In this document: piece after piece, positions 1 to 5,610 of the stretch
Numbering within the stretch: position 1 is the stretch's first letter
How the letters are laid out: each line of letters opens with the position of its first letter
Assembly (NCBI GenBank): GCA_003539755.1
Contig: DPOH01000115.1
Location: 1-5,610 of the forward strand
Length of the DNA: 5,610 nucleotides
Origin: Clostridium sp.
GTDB lineage: Bacteria > Bacillota > Clostridia > Clostridiales > Clostridiaceae
Direction of reading: 5' to 3'
Program-made: the position numbers and the translations under genes
The notes under the pieces: model-generated
Databases searched by the model: none
The model's input: the letters and a program-made list of their open reading frames with translations, nothing else
Told to the model about the DNA's origin: nothing

Positions 1-197
1 AAAATACAAAGATAATCAAAACTACACGACAGAACATAATCAAAATTAAAAAAATAATAAATATTAAATTGTAACCCAACATAATTGTATAAGAATCGCT
101 GTTGTGTTTATTGTAGTACCTAAATTACGCAAGCTATAAGAGAATAAAATCTTACAAAAACATAAATACTAATTTGTAGTATACAATTAAAACGCAT

Positions 198-234
198 AAA
201 AAAACATTCCCTTAAAATTAAAGAAATGTTTTTT
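198..234 (-). terminator. Intrinsic terminator closing the transporter operon
   Basis: On the minus strand, A6 and CATTTCTTTA form one arm and the complementary bases ending GGGAATG plus T7 form the other. The core at 228-205 folds into a stem of about ten pairs (some G-U) around an AT-only loop, extended by six A-U pairs and followed by a run of seven T (204-198). It begins 15 bases beyond the stop codon of the last ATPase gene. Its near symmetry, with A7 on one side and T6 on the other, means it could also stop plus-strand transcription entering from the left. Confidence 0.88.
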
Positions 235-249
235 ATTACAATATTTATA

Positions 250-1017
250 CTATTTACTTATAGCAAATTCTAATAGTCTTTTTGTATATTCATTTTGCGG
301 ATTATTCATAATCTTATATGTATCATCAATTTCAACTATTTTACCATTATTCATGACTGCAGTTCTATCGCAAAAGCTACTTACAAGTCCTAAGTCATGG
401 CATATAAATATATATGATAAATCATGTTTATGCTTCATTTCATTTAAAAGTTGTATTATTACTGCTTGAACAGATACATCAAGAGCACTTGTTGCTTCGT
501 CAAAAATAATAACCTTAGGATGTACTGAAAGTGCTCTTGCTATAGCTGCTCTTTGACATTGGCCTCCACTAAGCTCATTGGGATATCTATAAAAATGTTC
601 TTCACTCAGTCCTACTTCTTTCAATAACTCAACCGCTCTCTTTTTTCTATCATTCTTTTTATCAAAACACAAATTACATATATACTCAAGTAGTGAGCTT
701 CCTATTGTCATTCTAGGATTAAATGACCCATATGCATCCTGAAATACCATTTGCACATTTGTAAAATATTTTTTTAATTCTTTTCCTTTAATATATGATA
801 CATCTTCATTTTCATATATTATCTGCCCTGAATCCTGATTTTCGAGCTTCATTAGTATTTTAGCAATAGTACTTTTTCCCCATCCACTCTCCCCTATTAT
901 ACCAAGACATTCTCCCTTGTATAATTTAAAGCTTACATCATCACATGCTTTATGAATATGATTATTCTTTTTATATTCTTTTTTTATATTTTTAAATTCT
1001 AAAATTACTTCATTCAT
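250..1017 (-). CDS. ABC transporter ATP-binding protein, NikE/DppF type (second ATPase of the nickel/oligopeptide importer)
   Basis: One of the two cytoplasmic ATPases that power the importer encoded by this operon. It is 255 residues long and all nucleotide-binding motifs are visible: Walker A GESGWGKST at 42-50, Q-loop VFQD at 91-94, ABC signature LSGGQCQR at 149-156, Walker B IIFDEATSALD at about 170-180 with catalytic E174, and the switch histidine H207 in ICHDLG. The tryptophan inside Walker A is unusual, since this variable position is normally S, C or A; the invariant G, K, S and T are kept. The protein ends soon after the ABC domain and lacks the cysteine-bearing C-terminal tail seen in its partner. 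NikE-type proteins are about this short, whereas OppF and DppF are longer. The ATG lies one base after the stop of the upstream ATPase gene with no clear SD site, so translation is probably coupled. It is the last gene before the terminator. The family is certain; the substrate is inferred from the operon. Confidence 0.95.
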   Translation of the reverse strand: MNEVILEFKNIKKEYKKNNHIHKACDDVSFKLYKGECLGIIGESGWGKSTIAKILMKLENQDSGQIIYENEDVSYIKGKELKKYFTNVQMVFQDAYGSFNPRMTIGSSLLEYICNLCFDKKNDRKKRAVELLKEVGLSEEHFYRYPNELSGGQCQRAAIARALSVHPKVIIFDEATSALDVSVQAVIIQLLNEMKHKHDLSYIFICHDLGLVSSFCDRTAVMNNGKIVEIDDTYKIMNNPQNEYTKRLLEFAISK

Positions 1018-1018
1018 A

Positions 1019-1966
1019 TTATTTTTCTATAACATTACATCTTACATAATGCCCTTTCTTGTATCCCTTTAAGTTTTGATTGTATTTACTACAAGATATT
1101 TTTGAAACACTACATCTATCATAAAAACTGCATCCTTCTAGACTATTATCAAAATAAGGCGGGTTACCTTTAATACCTATTGGAGTTTTTCCATTAATTT
1201 TAGGAACTGATGCTATAAGTGCTTTTGTATAAGGATGAACAGGATTATTTAATATATCTTCTTTTTTTCCATATTCAACAATTTCTCCATTATACATAAC
1301 TGCAACTCTATCTGCTATTTTTGATATTACATCCATACTATGTGTTACAATTACTATACTAGTATTTAAATTTTCTTTTATACTAACCATTTCATCTATA
1401 ACCTGTGACTGAACTGCTGAATCTAATGCACTTGTAGGTTCATCTGTAATTAAAATTTTAGGCTTTAAAATCATCGAAAGCGCAATTGCAATTCTCTGAT
1501 TCATTCCCCCACTCATTTCAAAAGGATAACTATCTAATATGCATCTTCCATCTTTTAAATTTAGCTTTTCAAGAATATCTAGACTTCTTTCAATGCAATC
1601 TTTTTTCTTAATTTTTTCATGACTTCTTATTACTTCTATAAACTGCTTTCCTATTTTTTTAGTAGGATTTAAAGTAGATGCTGGATTTTGAAATACTATC
1701 CCCATTTTACTTCCTCTTATATTATAAAATTCTTCCTGGCAGATAGATACTAAATCTTTTTCATCAAATATAACTTCTCCCTGGACTATCTTTTCTTTAC
1801 TTCCGGGCATTCCTATTACTGCACGGATTAATGTACTTTTACCAGATCCACTTTCTCCAATTATCCCCAATATCTCTCCTTCATTTAATTCAAGAAATAT
1901 ATCTTTCAATATAAGGGTTCCAATGTTCTCTACTCTTAAATTATTTATCATCAGTAATTTCTCCAT
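1019..1966 (-). CDS. ABC transporter ATP-binding protein, NikD/DppD type with C-terminal four-cysteine tail
   Basis: First ATPase of the importer, expected to pair with the downstream ATPase and bind the coupling helices of the two permeases. It has 315 residues. Walker A is GESGSGKST at 37-45, the Q-loop is VFQNPASTLNP at 91-101, the ABC signature is MSGGMNQR at 151-158 (family usual LSGGMxQR), Walker B is ILITDEPTSALD at 171-182 with E176, and the switch histidine is H209. After the ABC domain comes the oligopeptide-transporter C-terminal extension. It contains HPYTKAL near 244-250 and cysteines C279, C285, C292 and C310 in a C-x5-C-x6-C-x17-C pattern. In structurally studied Dpp/Opp ATPases a comparable cysteine set binds an iron-sulfur cluster; that role here is inference. 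The ATG at 1966 follows a strong AGGAGGG and comes 21 bases after the binding-protein stop. The family is certain; substrate specificity is not encoded in this subunit. Confidence 0.96.
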   Translation of the reverse strand: MEKLLMINNLRVENIGTLILKDIFLELNEGEILGIIGESGSGKSTLIRAVIGMPGSKEKIVQGEVIFDEKDLVSICQEEFYNIRGSKMGIVFQNPASTLNPTKKIGKQFIEVIRSHEKIKKKDCIERSLDILEKLNLKDGRCILDSYPFEMSGGMNQRIAIALSMILKPKILITDEPTSALDSAVQSQVIDEMVSIKENLNTSIVIVTHSMDVISKIADRVAVMYNGEIVEYGKKEDILNNPVHPYTKALIASVPKINGKTPIGIKGNPPYFDNSLEGCSFYDRCSVSKISCSKYNQNLKGYKKGHYVRCNVIEK

Positions 1967-1970
1967 ACTA

Positions 1971-1977
1971 CCCTCCT
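1971..1977 (-). promoter_or_regulatory. Strong Shine-Dalgarno site of the NikD-type ATPase gene
   Basis: AGGAGGG on the minus strand, separated by TAGT from the ATG at 1966. It fixes the start of the ATPase gene and is the strongest SD site in the operon. It lies in the longest intergenic gap (21 bases), which suggests that the ATPase genes are translated independently of the binding-protein gene upstream. Confidence 0.85.
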
Positions 1978-1987
1978 AAAATCATTA

Positions 1988-3523
1988 TTATTTTATCTCC
2001 GTTTTATAATTAATTTCATAATAGTCTGTTGGATTAACTTCAAAATTCATTACATTACTCTTCATAACAAAATTCAATTTCATATGAGCTATAAAATTAA
2101 ATGCATCTTCATCTATGGCTTTTTTCTGAATTTGAACTTCTAATTCTGCTCTTTTATTAGGATCAAACTCTTTATTTAACTCGTTTAATAAATTATCCAT
2201 TTGATTATCACTATACGAACCATAATTTGAATCTCCATTGGTTTTTAAGAGGTTGTTTAAATATGTAGAACCATCACCTGTTGAAGCTGTCACATTAGAG
2301 TATAATGCCACATCAAAATCACCACTATTTAATTTATCCATAATGCTGTCACTCACTTCTACATGCATATCTATACCTATTTTTTTCAAGTCAGATTGTA
2401 TTGCCTGTGCAAGAATAGGCAGTTCAGCTCTGGATGAATATGTAACTAATTTAATTTCAATCTTTTCTCCATCTTTTTCTCTAATTCCATCTTTATCTAT
2501 ATCTATATATCCATTTGCATCTAATATTTCGTTTGCTTTTTCTAAGTCAATTTTACTACTATAATCTACATCTATACTATAATCCATAGACTGTGGAAAT
2601 GCTCCTGATGATGGAGTTGCCGCTCCTCCTAAAAGAAATTCACAATATTCTTCTTTATTTATTACTAAATTAATAGATTTTCTTAAATTAACATCATTTA
2701 AATATTTATTTTTATAATTGTAGTATAAAACTACAACTCTTGATGTATCTATTCCTTCTATTTTATAATCTTTTCTTTTTTCAAACAATTCTAATGATGA
2801 ATATGATATTCCTTCTGCAACATCTAATTCACCAGTTTGAAGTGCCATTGCTAACGTATCACTATCTGACACTTTTATGACTTTTATTTTATCTAACGCA
2901 GGTTCTCCCTGCCAATAATTTTCATATTTAGAATAATAACTGGATTTAATTGAATCAAATCTTTCCACTTTAAATGGACCTGTTCCAATAGGTGCATTAT
3001 CAAAGTCTTGTGTTCCATCTACATCAATAATACTTGCAAATGGATCACATAAATCATTTATAATAGTTGGATGTGGTTCATTGGTCTTAATAAATAGATT
3101 TGAATCTTCTGTATATATTTTTTTTATATTTAAAGTTTCCTTTGCACGGTTATTTTTAGCAATTGCTCTTTCTAAAGATAACTTTACTTTTTCTGGTGTC
3201 ATCTTTTCGCCATTCTGAAATGTAACATCATCCCTTAAGATTATCTTCCAAGTATATTTATCTATATTTTCATAAGAAAGAGCTAAATTAGGTATAATAT
3301 TCATTGATTCATCTAATTTGAATAATGTCTCTGAAACTCCATATCTCGCCGTATACCATCCACAATAATCTTTCGCCGGATCAATACTCTTAGTACTTAT
3401 AGTTGTTCCAAGTATTAGTTCATTGTTACCTGTACCTTTTGAAGAGCAACCATAAAAGAATAATACTGTAATTAAAGGCAACATTAAAAATATAAATTTT
3501 TTTATATAATTTCTAATATTCAT
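1988..3523 (-). CDS. Solute-binding lipoprotein, SBP_bac_5 (NikA/OppA/DppA) family
   Basis: Extracellular ligand-binding subunit of the importer, anchored to the membrane by a lipid. It has 511 residues, normal for the family. The N-terminus is a lipoprotein signal: basic MNIRNYIKK, a hydrophobic core at about 10-24, then YGCSS with the lipidated cysteine at C26. The lipobox (F-Y-G-C) is looser than L-x-G/A-C. Family blocks follow in order: the ETLFKLDE and IIPNLALSYE region (65-85), TWKIILRDDVTFQNGEKMT (91-109), IGTGPFKVERFD (179-190), ENYWQGEPALDKIKV (201-215), and later the segment IDKDGIREKDGEKIEIKL followed by LPILAQAIQSDLKKIGI. The ETLFKLDE...PNLA arrangement recalls NikA and CntA-like nickel or metallophore binders, but I cannot assign ligand residues, and oligopeptides remain possible. 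The ATG at 3523 is 4 bases after the NikC-type stop. In E. coli nik and S. aureus cnt operons the binding-protein gene comes first; here it is third. Confidence 0.93.
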   Translation of the reverse strand: MNIRNYIKKFIFLMLPLITVLFFYGCSSKGTGNNELILGTTISTKSIDPAKDYCGWYTARYGVSETLFKLDESMNIIPNLALSYENIDKYTWKIILRDDVTFQNGEKMTPEKVKLSLERAIAKNNRAKETLNIKKIYTEDSNLFIKTNEPHPTIINDLCDPFASIIDVDGTQDFDNAPIGTGPFKVERFDSIKSSYYSKYENYWQGEPALDKIKVIKVSDSDTLAMALQTGELDVAEGISYSSLELFEKRKDYKIEGIDTSRVVVLYYNYKNKYLNDVNLRKSINLVINKEEYCEFLLGGAATPSSGAFPQSMDYSIDVDYSSKIDLEKANEILDANGYIDIDKDGIREKDGEKIEIKLVTYSSRAELPILAQAIQSDLKKIGIDMHVEVSDSIMDKLNSGDFDVALYSNVTASTGDGSTYLNNLLKTNGDSNYGSYSDNQMDNLLNELNKEFDPNKRAELEVQIQKKAIDEDAFNFIAHMKLNFVMKSNVMNFEVNPTDYYEINYKTEIK

Positions 3524-3527
3524 GTAT

Positions 3528-4370
3528 TTATTTTTTTCTCCTTTGTTTATTTCCGAGAATTTCAGTTACGATATCACCTAATAAATTAAACAGTACAACT
3601 GTAATAAATACAGCAATTCCTGGTGAAAGGGCTACCCATGGTGCAGACTGCAATACACCTTTTCCTTCATTCATCATAGATCCCCATTCAGGTATTGGCA
3701 ATGGAGAACTAAGTCCCAAAAATGATAACCCAGCTATTTCCATAATCATAACACCAATATCAGATGAGGCTATTATAATTAACGTACTTATTATATTGGG
3801 GAAAATATGTTTTAAAATTATTCTAAATCTACTGTTTCCACTTATTATTGCCGCCTTAATATAAGTTTCAGACCTTATCTTAATAGTTTCACTTCTAGAA
3901 AGTCTTGCATACTTAGTCCATGATACAAGTATTATAGCTATAATTGCATTTTTCATACCCGCTCCTAAAATCCCAGCAATAGCTATAGCTAAAATCATTC
4001 CAGGAAACGCTAGAAAAATATCAATAATGCTGACAATAACAGAATCAGCCTTTCCTCCAAAAAATCCCCCTATCATTCCAAGTATGGAACCAAATAAAAA
4101 TGAAATTCCAACAACTATAAGCGCAGATAAGATAGACTTTGAACCTCCATATAACACTCTTGATAAAACACATCTTCCAAGTGAATCTGTTCCTAGAGGG
4201 AATTTTCTACTGGGTACCTGAAGTATATTAGTCAAATCTGTTAAATATGGATCATTAGGAGCTATGTATTTAGATAGCAAGCTTACTAATATAATAAAAA
4301 TAATAAGTGATAATACTATAATCATTTTTTTGTGTTCTCTTGAAGCCTTAAATTTGTTATTAAAATGCAT
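3528..4370 (-). CDS. nikC: ABC transporter permease, NikC/OppC/DppC type
   Basis: Second membrane-spanning subunit of the importer, forming the translocation channel with the NikB-type protein. It has 280 residues, typical of NikC. A short cytoplasmic N-terminus with basic residues leads into a first membrane helix at about 16-36. The OppC N-terminal motif follows (FPLGTDSLGRCVLSRVLYGG, 57-76), then helices at about 81-101 and 112-135 and further hydrophobic segments to about 268. The cytoplasmic EAA loop that docks on the ATPase runs from Y170 (YIKAAIISGNSRFRIILKH) to PN at 191-192. The family block LSFLGLSSPLPIPEWGSMM (215-233) and the closing LFNLLGDIVTEIL (260-272) are both present. The ATG at 4370 lies 2 bases after the upstream permease stop. 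AAGGAG at 4385-4380, inside the end of that gene, is 9 bases before the ATG, so the start is firm and translation is coupled. The symbol reflects the nearest subfamily, given its NikB-like partner. Confidence 0.95.
   Translation of the reverse strand: MHFNNKFKASREHKKMIIVLSLIIFIILVSLLSKYIAPNDPYLTDLTNILQVPSRKFPLGTDSLGRCVLSRVLYGGSKSILSALIVVGISFLFGSILGMIGGFFGGKADSVIVSIIDIFLAFPGMILAIAIAGILGAGMKNAIIAIILVSWTKYARLSRSETIKIRSETYIKAAIISGNSRFRIILKHIFPNIISTLIIIASSDIGVMIMEIAGLSFLGLSSPLPIPEWGSMMNEGKGVLQSAPWVALSPGIAVFITVVLFNLLGDIVTEILGNKQRRKK
3538..3544 (-). promoter_or_regulatory. Shine-Dalgarno site of the binding-protein gene, with long spacing
   Basis: AAAGGAG on the minus strand lies inside the last codons of the NikC-type gene. 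It is separated from the ATG at 3523 by 14 A-rich bases, longer than the usual 5-10. No nearer SD site exists, so initiation probably relies partly on ribosomes finishing the permease gene 4 bases upstream. Confidence 0.6.
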
Positions 4371-4372
4371 AT

Positions 4373-5308
4373 CTATTTTCTCCTTAATGTTTTTATTCTT
4401 GGGTCTAATATACCATATAGCAAATCAATAATTAAATTTATTATAATAAAAATAAAAGATGTGAAAATAACATATCCCTGAATAAGTGGATAATCACGCA
4501 TTCTTATTGCACTTAATGCCATATTTCCAATCCCAGGCCATACAAATATACTTTCAATTATTACTGAGCCTCCTAAAAGAGATCCAAGAGAAAGCCCTAT
4601 AAGGGTAATTACAGTAATCATAATATTTTTTAGTATTCCTAAATAGACATACTTCTTTTTAACTCCTCTTGATAATTCTCCCTTTACATAATCTTTATTC
4701 AATTCATCAATAACTGCATTTCTAATCTGCCTCGTGTATTTACTTATCATAGGAATACTTAATGTCGCAGTTGGAAGTATCATACTTTTTATTCCACTCT
4801 CATTTAATATTGGCAATATTTTTAATTTTAATGCAAAAATATAAAGAAGTACTAACCCTAAAAAAAATCCAGGCATTGAATTTCCAGTAAAGCATAAAAT
4901 TCTAACTATGTAGTCAGTAAATTTATTCCTTTTTAAAGCCGCAACAATTCCTAAAGGTATAGAAATAATTAATGTAGTTATAATTGAAGTTAAAGTAAGC
5001 AAAACTGTATACGGAATATGTTCTTTTATTTCATTTAATACACTTTTTCCAGTTGAATATGATATTCCCAAATTGCCTTTTAGTAAATTGCTAAGCCATA
5101 TTAAATATTGCTCTATAAAAGGCTTATCAAGACCTAATTCAATTCTCTTACTTTGGATAAGCTCTTTAGAAACTGATATACCTTGTGCATTCAGCATCAT
5201 TTCTGCTGGATCACTAGGTGAAAGGTATATTAACCCAAAGGCTAAAAATGAAGCTATGAATAATATGATAATTAACTTTATAACTTTCTTTATAATATAA
5301 TCTTTGAT
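4373..5308 (-). CDS. nikB: ABC transporter permease, NikB/OppB/DppB type, apparent ATC start (no canonical start codon)
   Basis: First membrane subunit of the importer and first gene of the operon. Read from the ATC at 5308-5306 it has 311 residues, the normal NikB length. The residues after the ATC, KDYIIKKVIKL, run into a first membrane helix (about 8-29), then LSPSDPAEMMLNAQG (29-43) and ELGLDKPFIEQYLIWL. This is close to the NikB pattern, in which an LSPxDP motif precedes a helix and ELGLD(R/K)P. Further helices and the EAA coupling loop (YVKGELSRGVKKKYVYLGILKN, about 207-228) follow, and the protein ends LLYGILDPRIKTLRRK. The first ATG in frame is at 5200; starting there would delete the first helix and part of the DPA motif, giving 275 residues. 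No ATG, GTG or TTG occurs between the in-frame TAG at 5314-5312 and 5200. ATC is five bases after GGTGAT, ideal for a start. The body is intact. Function is secure; the start is an inference, and a disabled start codon is the alternative. Confidence 0.85.
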   Translation of the reverse strand: MKDYIIKKVIKLIIILFIASFLAFGLIYLSPSDPAEMMLNAQGISVSKELIQSKRIELGLDKPFIEQYLIWLSNLLKGNLGISYSTGKSVLNEIKEHIPYTVLLTLTSIITTLIISIPLGIVAALKRNKFTDYIVRILCFTGNSMPGFFLGLVLLYIFALKLKILPILNESGIKSMILPTATLSIPMISKYTRQIRNAVIDELNKDYVKGELSRGVKKKYVYLGILKNIMITVITLIGLSLGSLLGGSVIIESIFVWPGIGNMALSAIRMRDYPLIQGYVIFTSFIFIIINLIIDLLYGILDPRIKTLRRK

Positions 5309-5313
5309 ATTCT

Positions 5314-5322
5314 ATCACCCAC
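5314..5322 (-). promoter_or_regulatory. Shine-Dalgarno site that positions the ATC start of the NikB-type gene
   Basis: GTGGGTGAT on the minus strand matches the extended SD consensus GGAGGTGAT at seven of nine positions, including a continuous GGTGAT. The spacer AGAAT (five bases) then leads to ATC at 5308. Its position argues that translation was meant to begin at 5308 rather than at the ATG at 5200, which has no comparable SD site. Confidence 0.65.
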
Positions 5323-5338
5323 TTTAATTTTTTCTTGT

Positions 5339-5353
5339 TGCAATTGGTTTGCA
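5339..5353. repeat. Short inverted repeat in the operon leader (possible operator)
   Basis: On the minus strand, TGCAA-ACCAA-TTGCA is a perfect five-base-arm inverted repeat with a five-base spacer. It sits just after the predicted transcription start and before the SD site, a usual place for a repressor operator. It does not match the NikR operator as known in E. coli (GTATGA-N16-TCATAC). The arms are short, so this is tentative. Confidence 0.3.
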
Positions 5354-5364
5354 TTTTCTCACTA

Positions 5365-5394
5365 AGTATAAATTAACCTTTTATTTACTGTCAA
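5365..5394 (-). promoter_or_regulatory. Sigma-A-type promoter of the transporter operon
   Basis: The minus strand carries a perfect -35 box TTGACA (5394-5389), an 18-base spacer, and a -10 box TATACT (5370-5365; five of six match TATAAT). Transcription would start near 5358, giving a leader of about 50 bases before the ATC at 5308, too short for a known metal or cobalamin riboswitch. An imperfect dyad TAAAT-N9-ATTTA spans the spacer and -10 edge and could be a regulator site, though such A/T dyads are common by chance. The promoter lies 30 bases after the terminator at 5457-5425, so the operon is an independent unit. Confidence 0.75.
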
Positions 5395-5424
5395 TAATAT
5401 TTATTCAATTTATCTTAATATAAT

Positions 5425-5457
5425 AAAAAACGCCTATTATTTATCCTATAACAAGCG
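5425..5457 (-). terminator. Intrinsic terminator upstream of the operon promoter
   Basis: The minus strand reads CGCTTGTTAT, a seven-base loop AGGATAA, ATAATAGGCG, then T6. The ten-position stem has two G-U wobbles and no mismatches. The wobbles become C-A mismatches on the plus strand, so it works leftward only. It lies 13 bases after the stop of a short open stretch (TAA at 5473-5471), as expected for the 3' end of a leftward gene entering from beyond the window. It should insulate the transporter promoter from upstream transcription. Confidence 0.8.
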
Positions 5458-5470
5458 ATTTTCAAAATAA

Positions 5471-5599
5471 TTAATTTAATTTTCCATAAGCAATAATAGA
5501 TGCATTTTTACTATCTGCATATGATACAGTATTATAAAGAATTACACTATCATATTCTGCATAATATTAAGATATTACATTTCCAAAAAAATCTGTAAT
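5471..5599 (-). pseudogene. Possible remnant of the 3' end of a leftward gene
   Basis: I do not recognise a family. In one minus-strand frame there are 31 open codons (5566-5474) ending in TAA. They begin YYAEYDSVILYN and end ASIIAYGKLN, a plausible protein C-terminus with mixed residues rather than AT-rich filler. The same frame continues upstream as ITDFFGNVIS but is broken by TAA at 5569-5567 and again at 5602-5600. The terminator only 13 bases downstream supports a real gene end here. Either this is a decayed gene with nonsense mutations, or the open stretch is chance in AT-rich DNA and the terminator serves a gene or RNA further right. Confidence 0.3.
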
Positions 5600-5610
5600 T
5601 TAATATAATT

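Noticed and set aside
2..49. Fifteen open plus-strand codons ending in TAA at the left edge, possibly the end of an incoming gene
   Set aside because: It is too short to distinguish from chance, and no terminator hairpin follows closely; the nearest is the shared one at 198-234.
174..186. Small inverted repeat TTGTA-GTA-TACAA just beyond the operon terminator
   Set aside because: The five-base A/T-rich arms have no promoter or gene context, and such repeats are expected often in DNA of this composition.
2238..2564. 108-codon plus-strand ORF antisense to the binding-protein gene
   Set aside because: It lies entirely within a well-supported gene on the other strand and has no RBS, promoter or recognisable motif. 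It is a mirror of low-GC codon usage.
4027..4221. 64-codon plus-strand ORF within the NikC-type gene
   Set aside because: It is an antisense shadow of conserved permease sequence.
5073..5300. 75-codon plus-strand ORF opposite the permease N-terminus
   Set aside because: It is an antisense shadow of the permease gene, with no SD site and no family features.
5214..5354. A 46-codon minus-strand ORF with ATG at 5354 that overlaps the permease start in another frame
   Set aside because: Its ATG is within a few bases of the predicted transcription start with no good SD site, and its product has no recognisable features. The overlapping frame holds the clear NikB N-terminus. A coupling role with the ATG at 5200 is conceivable but would make a permease lacking its first helix.
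5309..5364. Possible metal or cobalamin riboswitch in the operon leader
   Set aside because: The leader from the predicted start is only about 50 bases, with no conserved riboswitch core and no terminator between promoter and gene.

Overview
The window is strongly AT-rich. It uses AGA arginine and ATA isoleucine codons freely, has strong purine-rich Shine-Dalgarno (SD) sites and U-tract terminators, and encodes a lipoprotein-type binding protein. This points to a low-GC Gram-positive, most likely a Clostridium or close relative. The genus is inferred from composition and protein style, not from a marker gene.

Layout: almost everything is one leftward (minus-strand) operon encoding a complete ABC importer of the nickel/oligopeptide (Nik/Dpp/Opp) family. 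In order of transcription it holds a NikB-type permease (5308-4373), a NikC-type permease (4370-3528), a solute-binding lipoprotein of the NikA/OppA family (3523-1988), a DppD/NikD-type ATPase with a C-terminal four-cysteine tail (1966-1019), and a DppF/NikE-type ATPase (1017-250). Gaps between genes are 1 to 21 bases. A sigma-A-type promoter with a perfect TTGACA lies at 5394-5365, and a strong hairpin terminator at 234-198 closes the unit. The two permeases form the membrane channel, the lipoprotein captures the ligand outside the cell, and the two ATPases form the motor heterodimer. The NikB N-terminal signature favours nickel or a nickel-chelate (metallophore) as ligand, but a short peptide cannot be excluded.

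The right end (about 5400-5610) holds a minus-strand intrinsic terminator (5457-5425). Just before it is a short open stretch with in-frame stops upstream, perhaps the decayed 3' end of another leftward gene. The left end (1-197) is AT-rich, and I could support no gene or regulatory element there.

The main oddity is the first gene. The reading frame carries the full family N-terminus, but no ATG, GTG or TTG lies between the upstream in-frame stop and residue 37. An ATC codon sits exactly where the start should be, five bases after GGTGAT. This is either a non-canonical start, a recent start-codon mutation, or a sequence error. Otherwise the window is an ordinary transporter operon; I saw no undescribed system.
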